NCBI RefSeq assembly: GCF_003263515.1
Contig: NZ_JYDE01000019.1
Coordinates: 60,384-124,383, forward strand
DNA length: 64,000 nt
Direction: 5' to 3'
Source: Rahnella inusitata
Lineage (GTDB): Bacteria; Pseudomonadota; Gammaproteobacteria; Enterobacterales; Enterobacteriaceae
The position numbers were made by a program, and so were the translations under genes. The notes under the pieces are model-generated. The model worked only from the letters and a program-made list of their open reading frames with translations. It was not told the DNA's origin and made no database searches. Positions within the stretch are counted from its first letter, which is position 1; the number at the start of each line of letters is the position of its first letter. This document shows positions 9,008 through 17,628 of this stretch, piece after piece.

Positions 9008-9604
9008 TTATTGGGTTTGTGTATGGAATGAATTCATTATCCATTCGTGAATAACAACAATATTTACAGGTCTATTTTCATCGACATTATTCTGATCGAG
9101 AGAATATACCGGCCCCAGCGCCATGGGCTGCGCATTTCCTGCAAGAATTTTTAATTCGGGAATATATTCTGCCCCAACATGCCCCGGTAACCGTTCGCCA
9201 AGCCGTGAAGAAAAGCGGTCAGCCACGCGTTGTGCATCAATCTTGCACCAGATTTCCACCACCTGCGTCACGCCCGCCTGTTGCAGATATGCCTGCAAAA
9301 CGTCTTTCGGCTGGAAACCGAACCAGGCATCGACAATAAAGGTGCTGCCCTGTGGCGCACTGGCGACGATATCCCAAATCACCTGATAGCTGGCCTGACC
9401 CAGCACGCGGTTAAACGGGCGATCGACATTTTGCAGTCGCTGAAGGAACGGATTTTTGATGCCATCCAGCGACAGTTGCAGCCAGCCGCTGTGTTCAGAA
9501 AGCTCAACGGCGAGCCGGCTTTTACCCGATGCGGGGATCCCGTTGACCAGGACAACGCGTTTTCCGGCAAAGCCATTTCGTGAGGCGCTTCTGTTTTCAG
9601 ACAT
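9008..9604 (-). CDS. P-loop kinase-like protein in sugar-catabolic module
   Basis: A 198-residue protein with a Walker A motif GIPASGKS at residues 22-29 at the end of a first beta strand (RVVLVN), then SLDGIKNPF and FIVDAWFG, as in small-molecule kinases of the AAA_33/gluconate-kinase-like group. I do not recognise the exact family. Its start overlaps the end of the aldolase gene by 8 bp, which suggests translational coupling and a shared pathway. The simplest reading is that it phosphorylates the PTS-imported sugar phosphate to give the aldolase a bisphosphate; this is inference. A nucleotide-binding regulatory role is the alternative. Confidence 0.7.
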   Translation of the reverse strand: MSENRSASRNGFAGKRVVLVNGIPASGKSRLAVELSEHSGWLQLSLDGIKNPFLQRLQNVDRPFNRVLGQASYQVIWDIVASAPQGSTFIVDAWFGFQPKDVLQAYLQQAGVTQVVEIWCKIDAQRVADRFSSRLGERLPGHVGAEYIPELKILAGNAQPMALGPVYSLDQNNVDENRPVNIVVIHEWIMNSFHTQTQ

Positions 9605-10532
9605 GTTCCACCTGTTCAGTTTGGTTGTGCGCGGGGGCGCGGAAATACTGTTGGATCACCGCCTGAAGCTCGTTCAGACGCGGCACGGCAAGTGATTCCA
9701 GTCGGGATTTGGTCGCGCTGCGGTCGAGAGAAATGCAGTCTTTCCACAGTGAACGCCCGGCAATAACGCCTGATGCCCCTTCGCTCATCGCGTCAGCCAC
9801 TTGCTTGAGGAAGGTTGTGTGATCAACGCCCGCTGACAACACCGCCCAGGGTACGTCACCCGCCAGTGTGGTGATATCTGCACAGGCCTGTCTGGAGCCC
9901 GGATAAGGCAGCTTCAGTACTTTCGCGCCGCATTCCAGACAAATCTTCGTTCCACCATAAATCAGCGACGGGACTTTTTCCTTATATTCTTCCTCGGTTT
10001 CGTTATCGAGTTTGTAGGTCAGGAACTCCACCACCAGCAGCAAATCTTCGCGGGCAAAATCGTCGATGCACTGACGCAGGATTTCAATGTTGTGGCGGTT
10101 AGCTTCTTCCTGATCGGAGCGCAAATACACCATGATTTTCCCACCGGTGGCGCCCAACTCGCGCACACGGCGTGCATCCACATTGGCGACCAGTCGCGAC
10201 AGACGGTAGCCTTCCGGCGAATTATCCCAGCCGGACGCATCGAGTCCGATTAGCAGGGCAGTGTCGCGGGCGATAATGCCGTCGTCCACCAGTTGTGGCA
10301 CGGCGCACACCGGATCAACCAGTACACAGGAAGCTTTGCTGGCGAGATATTGGGTGATGTCCGCTTTGATAAGGCCGAGTTCATGTTCTGAAATCGCCGA
10401 TTGTTGCTGAGGGTCGCTGGCCAGCAGGCTGCGCATGGCACCGCGCTGGTCACAGGCGATCACCAGCATTGCGCCATTCTTGCCACAAATCTGCTGATAG
10501 CTGCGTAATTCTGAAGTAGACATTTTTGACAT
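9597..10532 (-). CDS. Class I aldolase, LacD/YihT family
   Basis: A 311-residue TIM-barrel aldolase of the family holding tagatose-1,6-bisphosphate aldolase (LacD) and sulfofructosephosphate aldolase (YihT). Shared landmarks are CDQRGAMR (28-34), CVLVDP (69-74), YLRSDQEE (136-143), VLKLPYPGS with candidate Schiff-base K207, and WAVLSAGVDHTTF followed by GASGVIAGRSLW. It should cleave a phosphorylated ketose to dihydroxyacetone phosphate and an aldehyde. It is first in a leftward set that includes a kinase and an ascorbate-family PTS, and is divergent from a SorC regulator. AAAGGAGAGTTCC precedes the ATG. The actual substrate cannot be read from sequence. Confidence 0.82.
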   Translation of the reverse strand: MSKMSTSELRSYQQICGKNGAMLVIACDQRGAMRSLLASDPQQQSAISEHELGLIKADITQYLASKASCVLVDPVCAVPQLVDDGIIARDTALLIGLDASGWDNSPEGYRLSRLVANVDARRVRELGATGGKIMVYLRSDQEEANRHNIEILRQCIDDFAREDLLLVVEFLTYKLDNETEEEYKEKVPSLIYGGTKICLECGAKVLKLPYPGSRQACADITTLAGDVPWAVLSAGVDHTTFLKQVADAMSEGASGVIAGRSLWKDCISLDRSATKSRLESLAVPRLNELQAVIQQYFRAPAHNQTEQVEHV

Positions 10533-10765
10533 GGAACTCTCCTTTGCGTGAAATTTATTACAGATGAAAAAATCTCGATTACACTGGACGTTCTGTCTTT
10601 ACCCTGGACTAAAAAGGGGTGGGAAATCGCGTAACACGCCGGTTTACAAGGGTTGAAGCCCGATCCGGCACATTGCATTTTTACAGGTGTTGCGCAATAA
10701 TCCCTCAATCGACGATTTGAGTGTAATTCATTACTGAAAGGAATTTCAAGCTGAAAGAGCCAATT
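10533..10765. promoter_or_regulatory. Divergent promoter region of aldolase/PTS module and SorC regulator
   Basis: This 233-bp gap must hold both promoters. Two short words occur twice: ATTACACT at 10578-10585 and, inverted, AGTGTAAT at 10720-10727; and TTACAGATG at 10558-10566 with TTACAGGTG at 10681-10689. Their placement near the two ends would fit a regulator bound at two operators, but words of 8-9 bases can repeat by chance. No clear CRP site is visible. Confidence 0.35.
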
Positions 10766-11698
10766 TTGCAAGATATTGCAGCAACGCGTGCCATGATGCA
10801 TTTAGTGGCGAAGCTGCATTACGAGTCTGATATGTCTCAGGTGGAGATTGCTCGCAAGCTGGATGTCTCAACGGCCACCATCTCAAGATTGCTCAATAAG
10901 GCCCGTGCGGCGGGCATTGTGCGCATCGAAGTAGTGGGATTATCTTCGCCGGAAGACATGACGTCAGATTTGGTCAAACGCCTCGGATTAAAGCAGGCTT
11001 ACGTGGTCGATGCGCCACCGGGAAATGTGCTGGGCGCGCTGGCGACACCGCTGGCCTCACTGTTGCAGGACGCGGGATTAGGGTCGGGTTCGGTGTTGGG
11101 CATTGGCTGGGGAAGGGCGGTGCGCGAAGTGACGCTGGCCGGTATGCCGCGATTGCCCGGCATCATGACCGTGGCGCTGAACGGCGGGATGCAACAGTCT
11201 GCGCCCCATTTCCAGATCACTGAGTTTGTGCGCCGGGCGGCGGAACAGATGGAAGGCACGCCGTATTTCTTACATGCGCCTTATCTTTCTTCAGCGCCGC
11301 TGCGCGATGCATTTCTCGCCGATCGCAGCGTGCAGGAAATCATTTCGCTGTGGGATCGCCTCGATGCGGCGATTGTCGGCATCGGTCTGACGCACACGCC
11401 AAAACCGAGTGAATCCACCACCGCCACGCCGGGCGAGCAGGCGCTGAGCGATGCGGCGGGCGACGTGCTGCGCCATTACTTCACCGAGTCCGGCGAGTTG
11501 CTGCACTGGGAAGGCGAGGAGCGGATGATTGCCGCCTCCGTCGAGCAGTTGCGTAAAACGCCGCTGACCATTGGCGTCGCCGCCACGCCAGAAAAAGCCG
11601 CGGGGATTATCGGCGCGGTACGTTCGGGGATGATCAATTCCTTAGTGACGGATGTGAACACCGCGCAGGCCATTCTGGATAAACTGCCGGTGACATAA
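10766..11698 (+). CDS. SorC/DeoR-type sugar-binding transcriptional regulator
   Basis: A 310-residue regulator with an N-terminal helix-turn-helix (MSQVEIARKLDVSTATISRLLNK split at about residues 23-45) and a C-terminal SorC sugar-phosphate-binding domain (about 60-305; GIGWGRAVREV and AIVGIGLTH are characteristic). It is divergent from the aldolase/kinase/PTS genes and almost surely controls them in response to a phosphorylated sugar. The start is uncertain: TTG at 10766 is the listed choice, but CTG at 10751 lies eight bases after AAGGA, and ATG at 10793 is also in frame and still leaves a full HTH. Confidence 0.85.
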   Translation: MQDIAATRAMMHLVAKLHYESDMSQVEIARKLDVSTATISRLLNKARAAGIVRIEVVGLSSPEDMTSDLVKRLGLKQAYVVDAPPGNVLGALATPLASLLQDAGLGSGSVLGIGWGRAVREVTLAGMPRLPGIMTVALNGGMQQSAPHFQITEFVRRAAEQMEGTPYFLHAPYLSSAPLRDAFLADRSVQEIISLWDRLDAAIVGIGLTHTPKPSESTTATPGEQALSDAAGDVLRHYFTESGELLHWEGEERMIAASVEQLRKTPLTIGVAATPEKAAGIIGAVRSGMINSLVTDVNTAQAILDKLPVT

Positions 11699-11770
11699 CC
11701 GCAGGCGGTGCTCAAAAGAAATGGCACTTCCTTCGCCGGGCGTGCTTTTTTTATCCAGCAGGGTTGCGAG

Positions 11771-11786
11771 CTGTATAAACAGACAG
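11771..11786. promoter_or_regulatory. LexA (SOS) box upstream of cho
   Basis: CTGT at 11771-11774 and ACAG at 11783-11786 are separated by exactly 8 bases (ATAAACAG), giving CTGT-N8-ACAG, the core of the enterobacterial LexA box; the flanking A before and TA after also agree. It lies about 60-75 bp before the cho start. E. coli cho is a known LexA-regulated gene, so SOS control here is well supported. Confidence 0.8.
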
Positions 11787-11844
11787 TATTATTTGTCGAA
11801 TATTTTTTATACGTTTTTTATCAGGCAACAGCAGGTCAGCTAAT

Positions 11845-12696
11845 TTGTGGAATCCCGAGAAAGAGCTTTTTACCGAGCTTTATCAGTATCCTGAACATCT
11901 TCGTCATACTTTAGAGAACCTGCCTGGCAGCAGTGGTGTGTATATTTTCTATGGTGATGACCAGACTTTTCCGCTGTATATCGGTAAAAGCGTAAATATC
12001 CGCAGCCGCGTGATGTCGCATTTCCGCAATCCCGCTGAGGCAAAATTGTTGCACATGACGCGCGACATCGATTATGTCCAGACTATCGGTGAAGTCGGCG
12101 CATTGCTGCTGGAATCGGATCTGATCAAATCGCGGCGTCCGCTGTTTAATAAACGGCTGCGTACCGCCCGCAAACTTTGCTCCATCCGGCTTCAGGGATT
12201 TACCGCCAATATTGTGTTCAGCAATGAAGTGGATTTCTCCCACAGCGAAGACCTGTTTGGGCTGTTCAAAACAAAAATGTCTGCGGTGGAGAAAATCCGG
12301 GATATCGCCGATCAGGAGAAGCTTTGTTATGGCGCGCTGGGGCTGGAAAAACTGGCTAAAAACCGCGCGTGTTTCCGGTTTTCTCTCGGAAAATGCGCCG
12401 GTGTGTGCTGTGGAAAAGAAACGCCGGAGGCGCATCACGAACGTCTGAGGAATGCGCTCAGCGCCCTGAAAATCCGCAGCTGGCCCTATCCCGGTCGCAT
12501 TGCCATCGCCGAAGAAGCGAATGGTCAGACGGATTATCACGTCATCAATCACTGGTTCTATCTGGGTACGGTAAAAACGCTGGAAGCCGCAAAAGAGTTT
12601 GATATTGCCGTCCCACATTTTGACCGCGACAGCTACAAAATCCTCTGTAAACCGCTGTTTGCGCCGGACACGCCGAAGATTATTTTATTGGATTGA
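11845..12696 (+). CDS. cho: Excinuclease Cho (UvrC homologue)
   Basis: A 283-residue GIY-YIG endonuclease that makes the 3' incision in nucleotide excision repair with UvrAB, acting on lesions that UvrC handles poorly. The N-terminal nuclease domain has GVYIF (31-35), LYIGKS (44-49) and the catalytic E90 in ALLLESDLIK. The C-terminal part contains the UvrC-like cysteine set (CFRFSLGKCAGVCCG). It lacks the UvrB-binding and RNase H-like half of UvrC, as Cho does; E. coli Cho is 295 residues. The start is TTG (M-W-N-P). The gene stands alone behind a LexA box and converges on the GlxA-type regulator 17 bp away. Confidence 0.9.
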   Translation: MWNPEKELFTELYQYPEHLRHTLENLPGSSGVYIFYGDDQTFPLYIGKSVNIRSRVMSHFRNPAEAKLLHMTRDIDYVQTIGEVGALLLESDLIKSRRPLFNKRLRTARKLCSIRLQGFTANIVFSNEVDFSHSEDLFGLFKTKMSAVEKIRDIADQEKLCYGALGLEKLAKNRACFRFSLGKCAGVCCGKETPEAHHERLRNALSALKIRSWPYPGRIAIAEEANGQTDYHVINHWFYLGTVKTLEAAKEFDIAVPHFDRDSYKILCKPLFAPDTPKIILLD

Positions 12697-12713
12697 GGTG
12701 TCTTTTTTACCCG

Positions 12714-13676
12714 CTACTCCACATTTAGCCGGAATTCCCGGCGGTATAAAGACGGCGAGGTTTTGAACTGCTGCTGGAAGTGCCTGCGCATTGAAAGGGC
12801 GGAGGTGAAGCCGGATTCCTGTGCGATGCGTTCGACAGGCTGATCGGTTTTCTCGAGAAAACGCTGCGCCACGGCCAGACGCTGATTCAGCAGCCACTGT
12901 GTGACGGTTGTGCCGGTGGTTTGCTGAAAGCGACGGGTGAAGCTGCGACGACTCATGCAGGCTTTTTCGGCCATGACATCGACGGTCAGATCCTCTTGCA
13001 GATGCGCAGACGCCCAGCTCAGTGCCTGCATAAACCGGTCGCCGCTGACGGTGTTATAAACCGGCTGTTCAATAAATTGCGCCTGCCCGCCTTGCCGGTG
13101 CGGCGGAACCACCAGCTGCCGCGCCACGGAGTTCGCCGTCTCTGCGCCACACTGCTGGCGCACCAGATGCAGACAACAGTCGATGCTGGCGGCGGTGCCA
13201 GCGGAGGTCACAATATCGCCGTCATCGACGTAAAGCACGTTAGGGTCGACGGAGACCGACGGGTAGAGCCGCAAAAAGTCTGCCATCCAGTTCCAGTGCG
13301 TTGTCGCCGGGCGGCCATTAAGCAATCCGGCAGCGGCCAACACAAACGCGCCCATACACAGACCGATAATCTTCGCGCCACGGCGATGTGCCTGAATTAA
13401 GGCATCCGTCAGCTGGCGAGGCGGCGGCACATCCGGATCATTCCAGCTCGGCACAATCACCATATCTGCCCGTTCCAGCACGGCCAAAGAATGCTCAGCA
13501 ACAATTGAAAACCCGGCATTGGTTCTCAGCTGGCCGGGTTCTGCCGAACAGACCTGCAACTGGTAGAGCGGCGTGCCGTCCGCGCTCAGGGCTTTTTCAA
13601 ACACCGCACAAGGGACGGAAAGATGAAATGGAATGATCTGGTCAAACACCACAATACCGACCCTGATAACCGACAT
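12714..13676 (-). CDS. GlxA-family AraC-type regulator with DJ-1/PfpI domain
   Basis: A 320-residue regulator with an N-terminal DJ-1/PfpI (class I amidotransferase-like) domain (about 4-180), including the nucleophile-elbow-like GLCMGAF with C107, and a C-terminal AraC/XylS double HTH (about 215-315; MSRRSFTRRFQQTTG and AQESGFTSALSMRRHF). The DJ-1 domain in this family is thought to sense a small molecule. It is divergent from the exported isochorismatase-like hydrolase at 13825, the likely target. AAGGAG lies five bases before the ATG. Confidence 0.85.
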   Translation of the reverse strand: MSVIRVGIVVFDQIIPFHLSVPCAVFEKALSADGTPLYQLQVCSAEPGQLRTNAGFSIVAEHSLAVLERADMVIVPSWNDPDVPPPRQLTDALIQAHRRGAKIIGLCMGAFVLAAAGLLNGRPATTHWNWMADFLRLYPSVSVDPNVLYVDDGDIVTSAGTAASIDCCLHLVRQQCGAETANSVARQLVVPPHRQGGQAQFIEQPVYNTVSGDRFMQALSWASAHLQEDLTVDVMAEKACMSRRSFTRRFQQTTGTTVTQWLLNQRLAVAQRFLEKTDQPVERIAQESGFTSALSMRRHFQQQFKTSPSLYRREFRLNVE

Positions 13677-13824
13677 AATTGCTCCTTAATGGTGGTTTTG
13701 GCCTAAAACGACTGCTTTTCGTCACCTGTGTGGCTGTTGAGCAGCGGTGTAAATCTACACAATGCATCCCGTACCGCAAAGGGGAAACGTCTCCCGGCGA
13801 ATCTTAACAACAGGATGAATACTG

Positions 13825-14520
13825 ATGAAAAAATTAATGGCTTACAGCGTACTGGCTTTATCGATGGCGACTTCCGGCATGGCTTTCGCTGCCAAAACGC
13901 TGACCGCCGAGCAGGCGCCGACAATCCGCACCATGAGCGGCGCGCAGGCGACCACGTCCCTGGTTGCGGATGAAACAGCGCTGATTGTGATCGATTTTCA
14001 GAATGAATATTTCAGCGGCAAAATGCCGATCCCCGACGGCATGAAGGCGCTGACCCATACCCAAAGTTTAGTCAAATTTGCCCATCAGCATAAAATGCCG
14101 GTGTTCTTTGTGCGTCACATCGGCCCGGCTAACGGTCCGCTGTTTGCCCAGGGCAGTAAATTCGCTGAATTCCATAAAGATTTGCAGCCAGCGGGTAACG
14201 ATCGGGTGATCACCAAAGAAACGCCAAGCTCGTTCGTCGGCACCGATCTGGATAAACAGCTCAAAGCGCTGGGCATCAAAAAAATCATCGTCACTGGCCT
14301 GATGACGCACATGTGTGTGTCTTCCACCGCGCGTGACGCCGTGCCACTGGGTTATGAAGTGATCATCCCGGAGGATGCGACGGCAACCCGCGATCTGGCA
14401 ACGTGGGATAATAAAATCGTCGATCACGCGACGCTGCAACGCGCTGCATTGGCCGGTGTCGCGGATGTTTTCGCTGAAATAAAAACCACTAAAGATGTGC
14501 TGGAATTACCGGTAAAATAA
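13825..14520 (+). CDS. Exported isochorismatase-family cysteine hydrolase
   Basis: A 231-residue hydrolase with a clear Sec signal peptide (MKKLMAYSVLALSMATSGM, cleavage likely after AFA at 20-22), so it should act in the periplasm. The catalytic triad of the cysteine-hydrolase superfamily is present: D57 (VIDFQNEYF), K131 (ITKETPSSF) and C164 (HMCVSSTAR). Most characterised relatives are cytoplasmic amidases such as nicotinamidase, so the secretion signal is unusual. The divergent GlxA-type gene probably controls it. Likely substrate: an amide or related small molecule; not assignable. CAGGA precedes the ATG; a strong terminator follows. Confidence 0.82.
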   Translation: MKKLMAYSVLALSMATSGMAFAAKTLTAEQAPTIRTMSGAQATTSLVADETALIVIDFQNEYFSGKMPIPDGMKALTHTQSLVKFAHQHKMPVFFVRHIGPANGPLFAQGSKFAEFHKDLQPAGNDRVITKETPSSFVGTDLDKQLKALGIKKIIVTGLMTHMCVSSTARDAVPLGYEVIIPEDATATRDLATWDNKIVDHATLQRAALAGVADVFAEIKTTKDVLELPVK

Positions 14521-14539
14521 CGATGCATTAAAACAAACA

Positions 14540-14570
14540 GGCCTGAGATCATGCGATCTCGGGCCTTTTT
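14540..14570 (+). terminator. Rho-independent terminator of isochorismatase-like gene
   Basis: GGCCTGAGATC (14540-14550) pairs with GATCTCGGGCC (14555-14565) with one G-T wobble across ATGC, followed by five T. Confidence 0.9.
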
Positions 14571-14701
14571 GTATCCAAAACAAATAGTTTCTGATTGGTA
14601 TCATCTTGAAACATGTTGGTTTTTACCTAATGAAATTACTGCTGTATATCTGATGCTTTGTTACGTAACCATTTACGCAACTATGGGAATAAGGCGAAGA
14701 A

Positions 14702-15088
14702 ATGTTTAGTAAACAATATGAAGTGGATGAGGCCCATATCGATTTTCAGGGTGTGGTGGATGGTTTGTACTATCCGTTTTACATGGAGTGGGCGCGCCAC
14801 GCCTACATGCGAGAAGCACTGGGAATTGATATCGAAGCGGAATTTACTCAGGGCAACCTGTACATGGTATTAGAGTACTCCATGCGCTTTCGTAAAAGCC
14901 TGAAAAAAGGCGATCAGGTTGAAGTGACATGCGTACTTGAGAGAAATGAAAAACGTAATCGCGTTAACTTCGTTCAGCAGATCAAAGTTGAAGGCATCGT
15001 TTTCGCCGACGCCACTTTTGTTGCCACCTGCCTGACTAACGGGCGTCCCTCGATGCCAGATGCGGTGAAGAACGCGTTAGATCTGTAG
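14702..15088 (+). CDS. 4HBT-type acyl-CoA thioesterase
   Basis: A 128-residue hot-dog-fold protein. IDFQGVVDGLYYPFYMEWARHAYM (residues 13-36, described here in two parts: IDFQGVVDG then a Y/W-rich helix) is the thioesterase signature, with D14 placed like the catalytic aspartate of YbgC/4-hydroxybenzoyl-CoA thioesterases. It probably hydrolyses a short or aromatic acyl-CoA as a tetramer in the cytoplasm. It has its own terminator and no operon partner, so its pathway cannot be told. AAGGCGAAGA precedes the ATG. Confidence 0.8.
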   Translation: MFSKQYEVDEAHIDFQGVVDGLYYPFYMEWARHAYMREALGIDIEAEFTQGNLYMVLEYSMRFRKSLKKGDQVEVTCVLERNEKRNRVNFVQQIKVEGIVFADATFVATCLTNGRPSMPDAVKNALDL

Positions 15089-15124
15089 CGGTGACGATCG
15101 TCAGGGAGTGATGCCAGATATAAA

Positions 15125-15152
15125 AAAACTGGCCTGTTACGGCCAGTTTTTC
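15125..15152. terminator. Bidirectional terminator between thioesterase and gor
   Basis: AAAACTGGCC (15125-15134) and GGCCAGTTTT (15141-15150) form a perfect 10-base stem around TGTTAC, with A on the left and T on the right, so it can end both convergent transcripts. Confidence 0.9.
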
Positions 15153-15186
15153 AACGTTACAAAGGTGCAGGGAGGATTTTCCTCCA

Positions 15187-16539
15187 TTAACGCATGGTAA
15201 CGAATTCTTCCGCGCCGGTCGGATGGATCGCGACGGTGTTGTCGAAGTCTTTTTTGGTTGCGCCCATTTTCAGTGCGACCGCGAAGCCCTGCAACATTTC
15301 GTCCATGCCGTAACCGATGCCGTGGATGCCAACGATTTTCTCGTCTTTACCGACGCACACCAGTTTCATGCGGCACGGCTGACGGTGCTGCGTGACGGCG
15401 GTGTACATAGCGGTAAACTGCGATTTGTAGACTTTCACGTTGTCTTCACCGAACTGCTCGATGGCCTGCGGTTCTGTCAGGCCGACCGTGCCGATTGGCG
15501 GATGGCTGAAGACCACGGTGGCGATGTTGCTGTAATCCAGATGCTCATCCGGCTTGTTGTTGAACAGGCGTTCGGAAAGACGACGACCCGCCGCAACGGC
15601 CACTGGTGTCAGTTCGACCGCACCGGTGTTATCGCCCACAGCGTAAATGCCTTTTACGTTGGTGTTCTGGAATTTATCGACGACGATATAGCCTTTTTCG
15701 TTGGTTTTCACGCCGGTCGCTTTGAGATTGAAATTGTCAGTTTCCGGTTCGCGGCCAATCGCCCAGACCAGGCTGTCGACTTCAAATTCTTCGCCGTTTT
15801 CCAGCTTCAGTGTCAGGCTGCCATCGGCATTTTTCACCACTTCTTTCGGAATGGATTCTTTATGCAGTGCCGGGCCTTCGGCTTCCATGACTTCCACCAG
15901 CGTATCGACCATCAGCGGATCGAAGGTACGCAGCGGCGCATGTTTACGCACGAACAGGTGAGTTTCTGCCCCCAGACCGTTCATCACACCGGCGATTTCA
16001 ACCGCGATATAACCTGCACCTACGACAGCAACGCGTTTCGGCATTTCGGTCAGATCGAAGAAACCGTCGGAGTCGATGCCGTATTCAGCACCAGGAATAT
16101 TGGGATGGCTCGGGCGACCGCCGGTAGCGATCAGGATGTGATCTGCGGTGATCTTCTCGCCGTTCACTTCAACAGTATGATCGTCAACGAAACGCGCGAA
16201 TCCTTTGATCACATCAACGTTGTTTTTACCGAGCACGTTGTCGTAAGAGGTGTGGATACGGTCGATGTACGCGGTACGGTTGGCGACCAGCGTTTTCCAG
16301 TTGAAGCTGTTAACGGTGGTATCAAAACCGTAGTCCGGGCCGTAGTTGCGGATAGCTTCGGCGATCTGCGCGGCGTGCCACATCACTTTTTTCGGGACAC
16401 AACCCACGTTGACGCATGTGCCGCCCAGCTCTTTAGCTTCGATCAGCGCGCATTTTTTCCCATACATGGCTGCACGGTTGATTGATGCGATACCGCCGCT
16501 GCCGCCGCCAATTGCCAGATAGTCATAATGTTTGGTCAT
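15187..16539 (-). CDS. gor: Glutathione-disulfide reductase
   Basis: A 450-residue flavoprotein that reduces oxidised glutathione with NADPH, keeping the cytoplasm reduced. It aligns along its whole length with E. coli Gor: FAD motif IGGGSGG (10-16), redox disulfide C42/C47 in [13 protein letters not shown]-domain GAGYIA and the C-terminal HPTGAEEF with the catalytic histidine. I start at 16539 (MTKHYDY) because that is the E. coli start and GGAAA lies before it; the in-frame ATG at 16551 adds four residues. It is downstream of rlmJ on the same strand, with a hairpin between them. Confidence 0.96.
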   Translation of the reverse strand: MTKHYDYLAIGGGSGGIASINRAAMYGKKCALIEAKELGGTCVNVGCVPKKVMWHAAQIAEAIRNYGPDYGFDTTVNSFNWKTLVANRTAYIDRIHTSYDNVLGKNNVDVIKGFARFVDDHTVEVNGEKITADHILIATGGRPSHPNIPGAEYGIDSDGFFDLTEMPKRVAVVGAGYIAVEIAGVMNGLGAETHLFVRKHAPLRTFDPLMVDTLVEVMEAEGPALHKESIPKEVVKNADGSLTLKLENGEEFEVDSLVWAIGREPETDNFNLKATGVKTNEKGYIVVDKFQNTNVKGIYAVGDNTGAVELTPVAVAAGRRLSERLFNNKPDEHLDYSNIATVVFSHPPIGTVGLTEPQAIEQFGEDNVKVYKSQFTAMYTAVTQHRQPCRMKLVCVGKDEKIVGIHGIGYGMDEMLQGFAVALKMGATKKDFDNTVAIHPTGAEEFVTMR

Positions 16540-16661
16540 CGGATTTTCCATGAATTGTGAAAAATGAAGAACGCCATACCGGCGTCGCTAATCTAAATAA
16601 TTGCCCAAGAGTTTAGCTGGTTGTGGAAAAGATTGGATCAATGATTGCGATAGGTTTGATA

Positions 16662-16689
16662 GCCGGAGCCTTTGAAAACAGGCTCCGGC
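16662..16689 (-). terminator. Perfect hairpin after rlmJ
   Basis: GCCGGAGCC (16662-16670) and GGCTCCGGC (16681-16689) form a perfect 9-base GC-rich stem with a 10-base loop, 17 bp past the rlmJ stop. There is no T run, so it may attenuate rather than fully end transcription toward gor. Confidence 0.5.
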
Positions 16690-16705
16690 ACAACAGAAGG
16701 TGGGA

Positions 16706-17548
16706 TTACTCAGGCACGACCCATTTGACCGTCGTGTGACCTGTACCGGAGGGCACCAGCACTTTCAGCAACCACGGCAGGACGTTTTTCATCTGCTGCT
16801 CGAGTTTCCACGGCGGATTGATGACAATCATGCCGGAGGCCGTCATCCCGCGCTGATCGCTGTCCGGGCGCACGCCCAGTTCGATTTGCAGGATACGGCG
16901 AATGCCCGTGGCTTCCAGATCGCGCAGCATTTTTTTGATCTGCTGACGCATGACCACCGGATACCACAGCGCGTAAGTGCCAGTGGCAAAACGCTTGTAG
17001 CCTTCCTGAATGCCTTTGACCACGTCCTGATAATCGGTTTTCAGTTCGTATGGCGGATCCATCAGGATAAAGCCACGGCGTGACAGTGGCGGCAACTGAG
17101 CTTTTAGCTGCTGATAACCATCGGCGCGCGAAACACGGGTGCGGTCATCTTTCTGGAATTCACTGCGCAGCAGCGGGAAATCGCTCGGGTGCAATTCGGT
17201 CAGTTGCAGTTTGTCTTCTTCTCGCAACAGCTGACGGGCAATCAGCGGCGAACCAGGGTAATAACGCAGGTTCTCGTTGCGGTTGAAGTGGCCGACGACG
17301 GACATATAGGCCGCCAGTTCTTCAGGAATATCGTCACGCTGCCAGATGCGCGCGATACCTTCCAGATATTCACCCGTGCGTTCGGCGTGTTCGCCGCTCA
17401 GCTGGTAACGCCCGGCACCCGCGTGGGTGTCGAGATAAAGGAAGGGCTTATCTTTTTCTTTCAGAGACTCGATGATCAGGCTCTGCACGGTGTGTTTCAG
17501 TACGTCGGCATGGTTGCCTGCGTGAAAACTGTGGCGGTAACTCAGCAT
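16706..17548 (-). CDS. rlmJ: 23S rRNA (adenine2030-N6)-methyltransferase RlmJ
   Basis: A 280-residue SAM-dependent methyltransferase that modifies A2030 of 23S rRNA. It has the same length as E. coli RlmJ (formerly YhiR) and matches it closely, including the start MLSYRHSFHAGNHADVLKH, the SAM loop DTHAGAGRY (40-48) and the catalytic DPPY at 164-167. In E. coli it lies between prlC and gor; here a beta-glucoside locus has come between it and prlC. Confidence 0.95.
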   Translation of the reverse strand: MLSYRHSFHAGNHADVLKHTVQSLIIESLKEKDKPFLYLDTHAGAGRYQLSGEHAERTGEYLEGIARIWQRDDIPEELAAYMSVVGHFNRNENLRYYPGSPLIARQLLREEDKLQLTELHPSDFPLLRSEFQKDDRTRVSRADGYQQLKAQLPPLSRRGFILMDPPYELKTDYQDVVKGIQEGYKRFATGTYALWYPVVMRQQIKKMLRDLEATGIRRILQIELGVRPDSDQRGMTASGMIVINPPWKLEQQMKNVLPWLLKVLVPSGTGHTTVKWVVPE

Positions 17549-17628
17549 AACTTTATTGTTCCGGATTGGCGTAATGCCGACAGTATAAACTGTTTACATC
17601 CTTCATACTTCACGTTGCAGATGCAATC

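Noticed and set aside
15223..16485. 420-codon open frame on the plus strand
   Set aside because: Antisense to gor, which is certain; the product is F/V/H/D-rich and without motifs.
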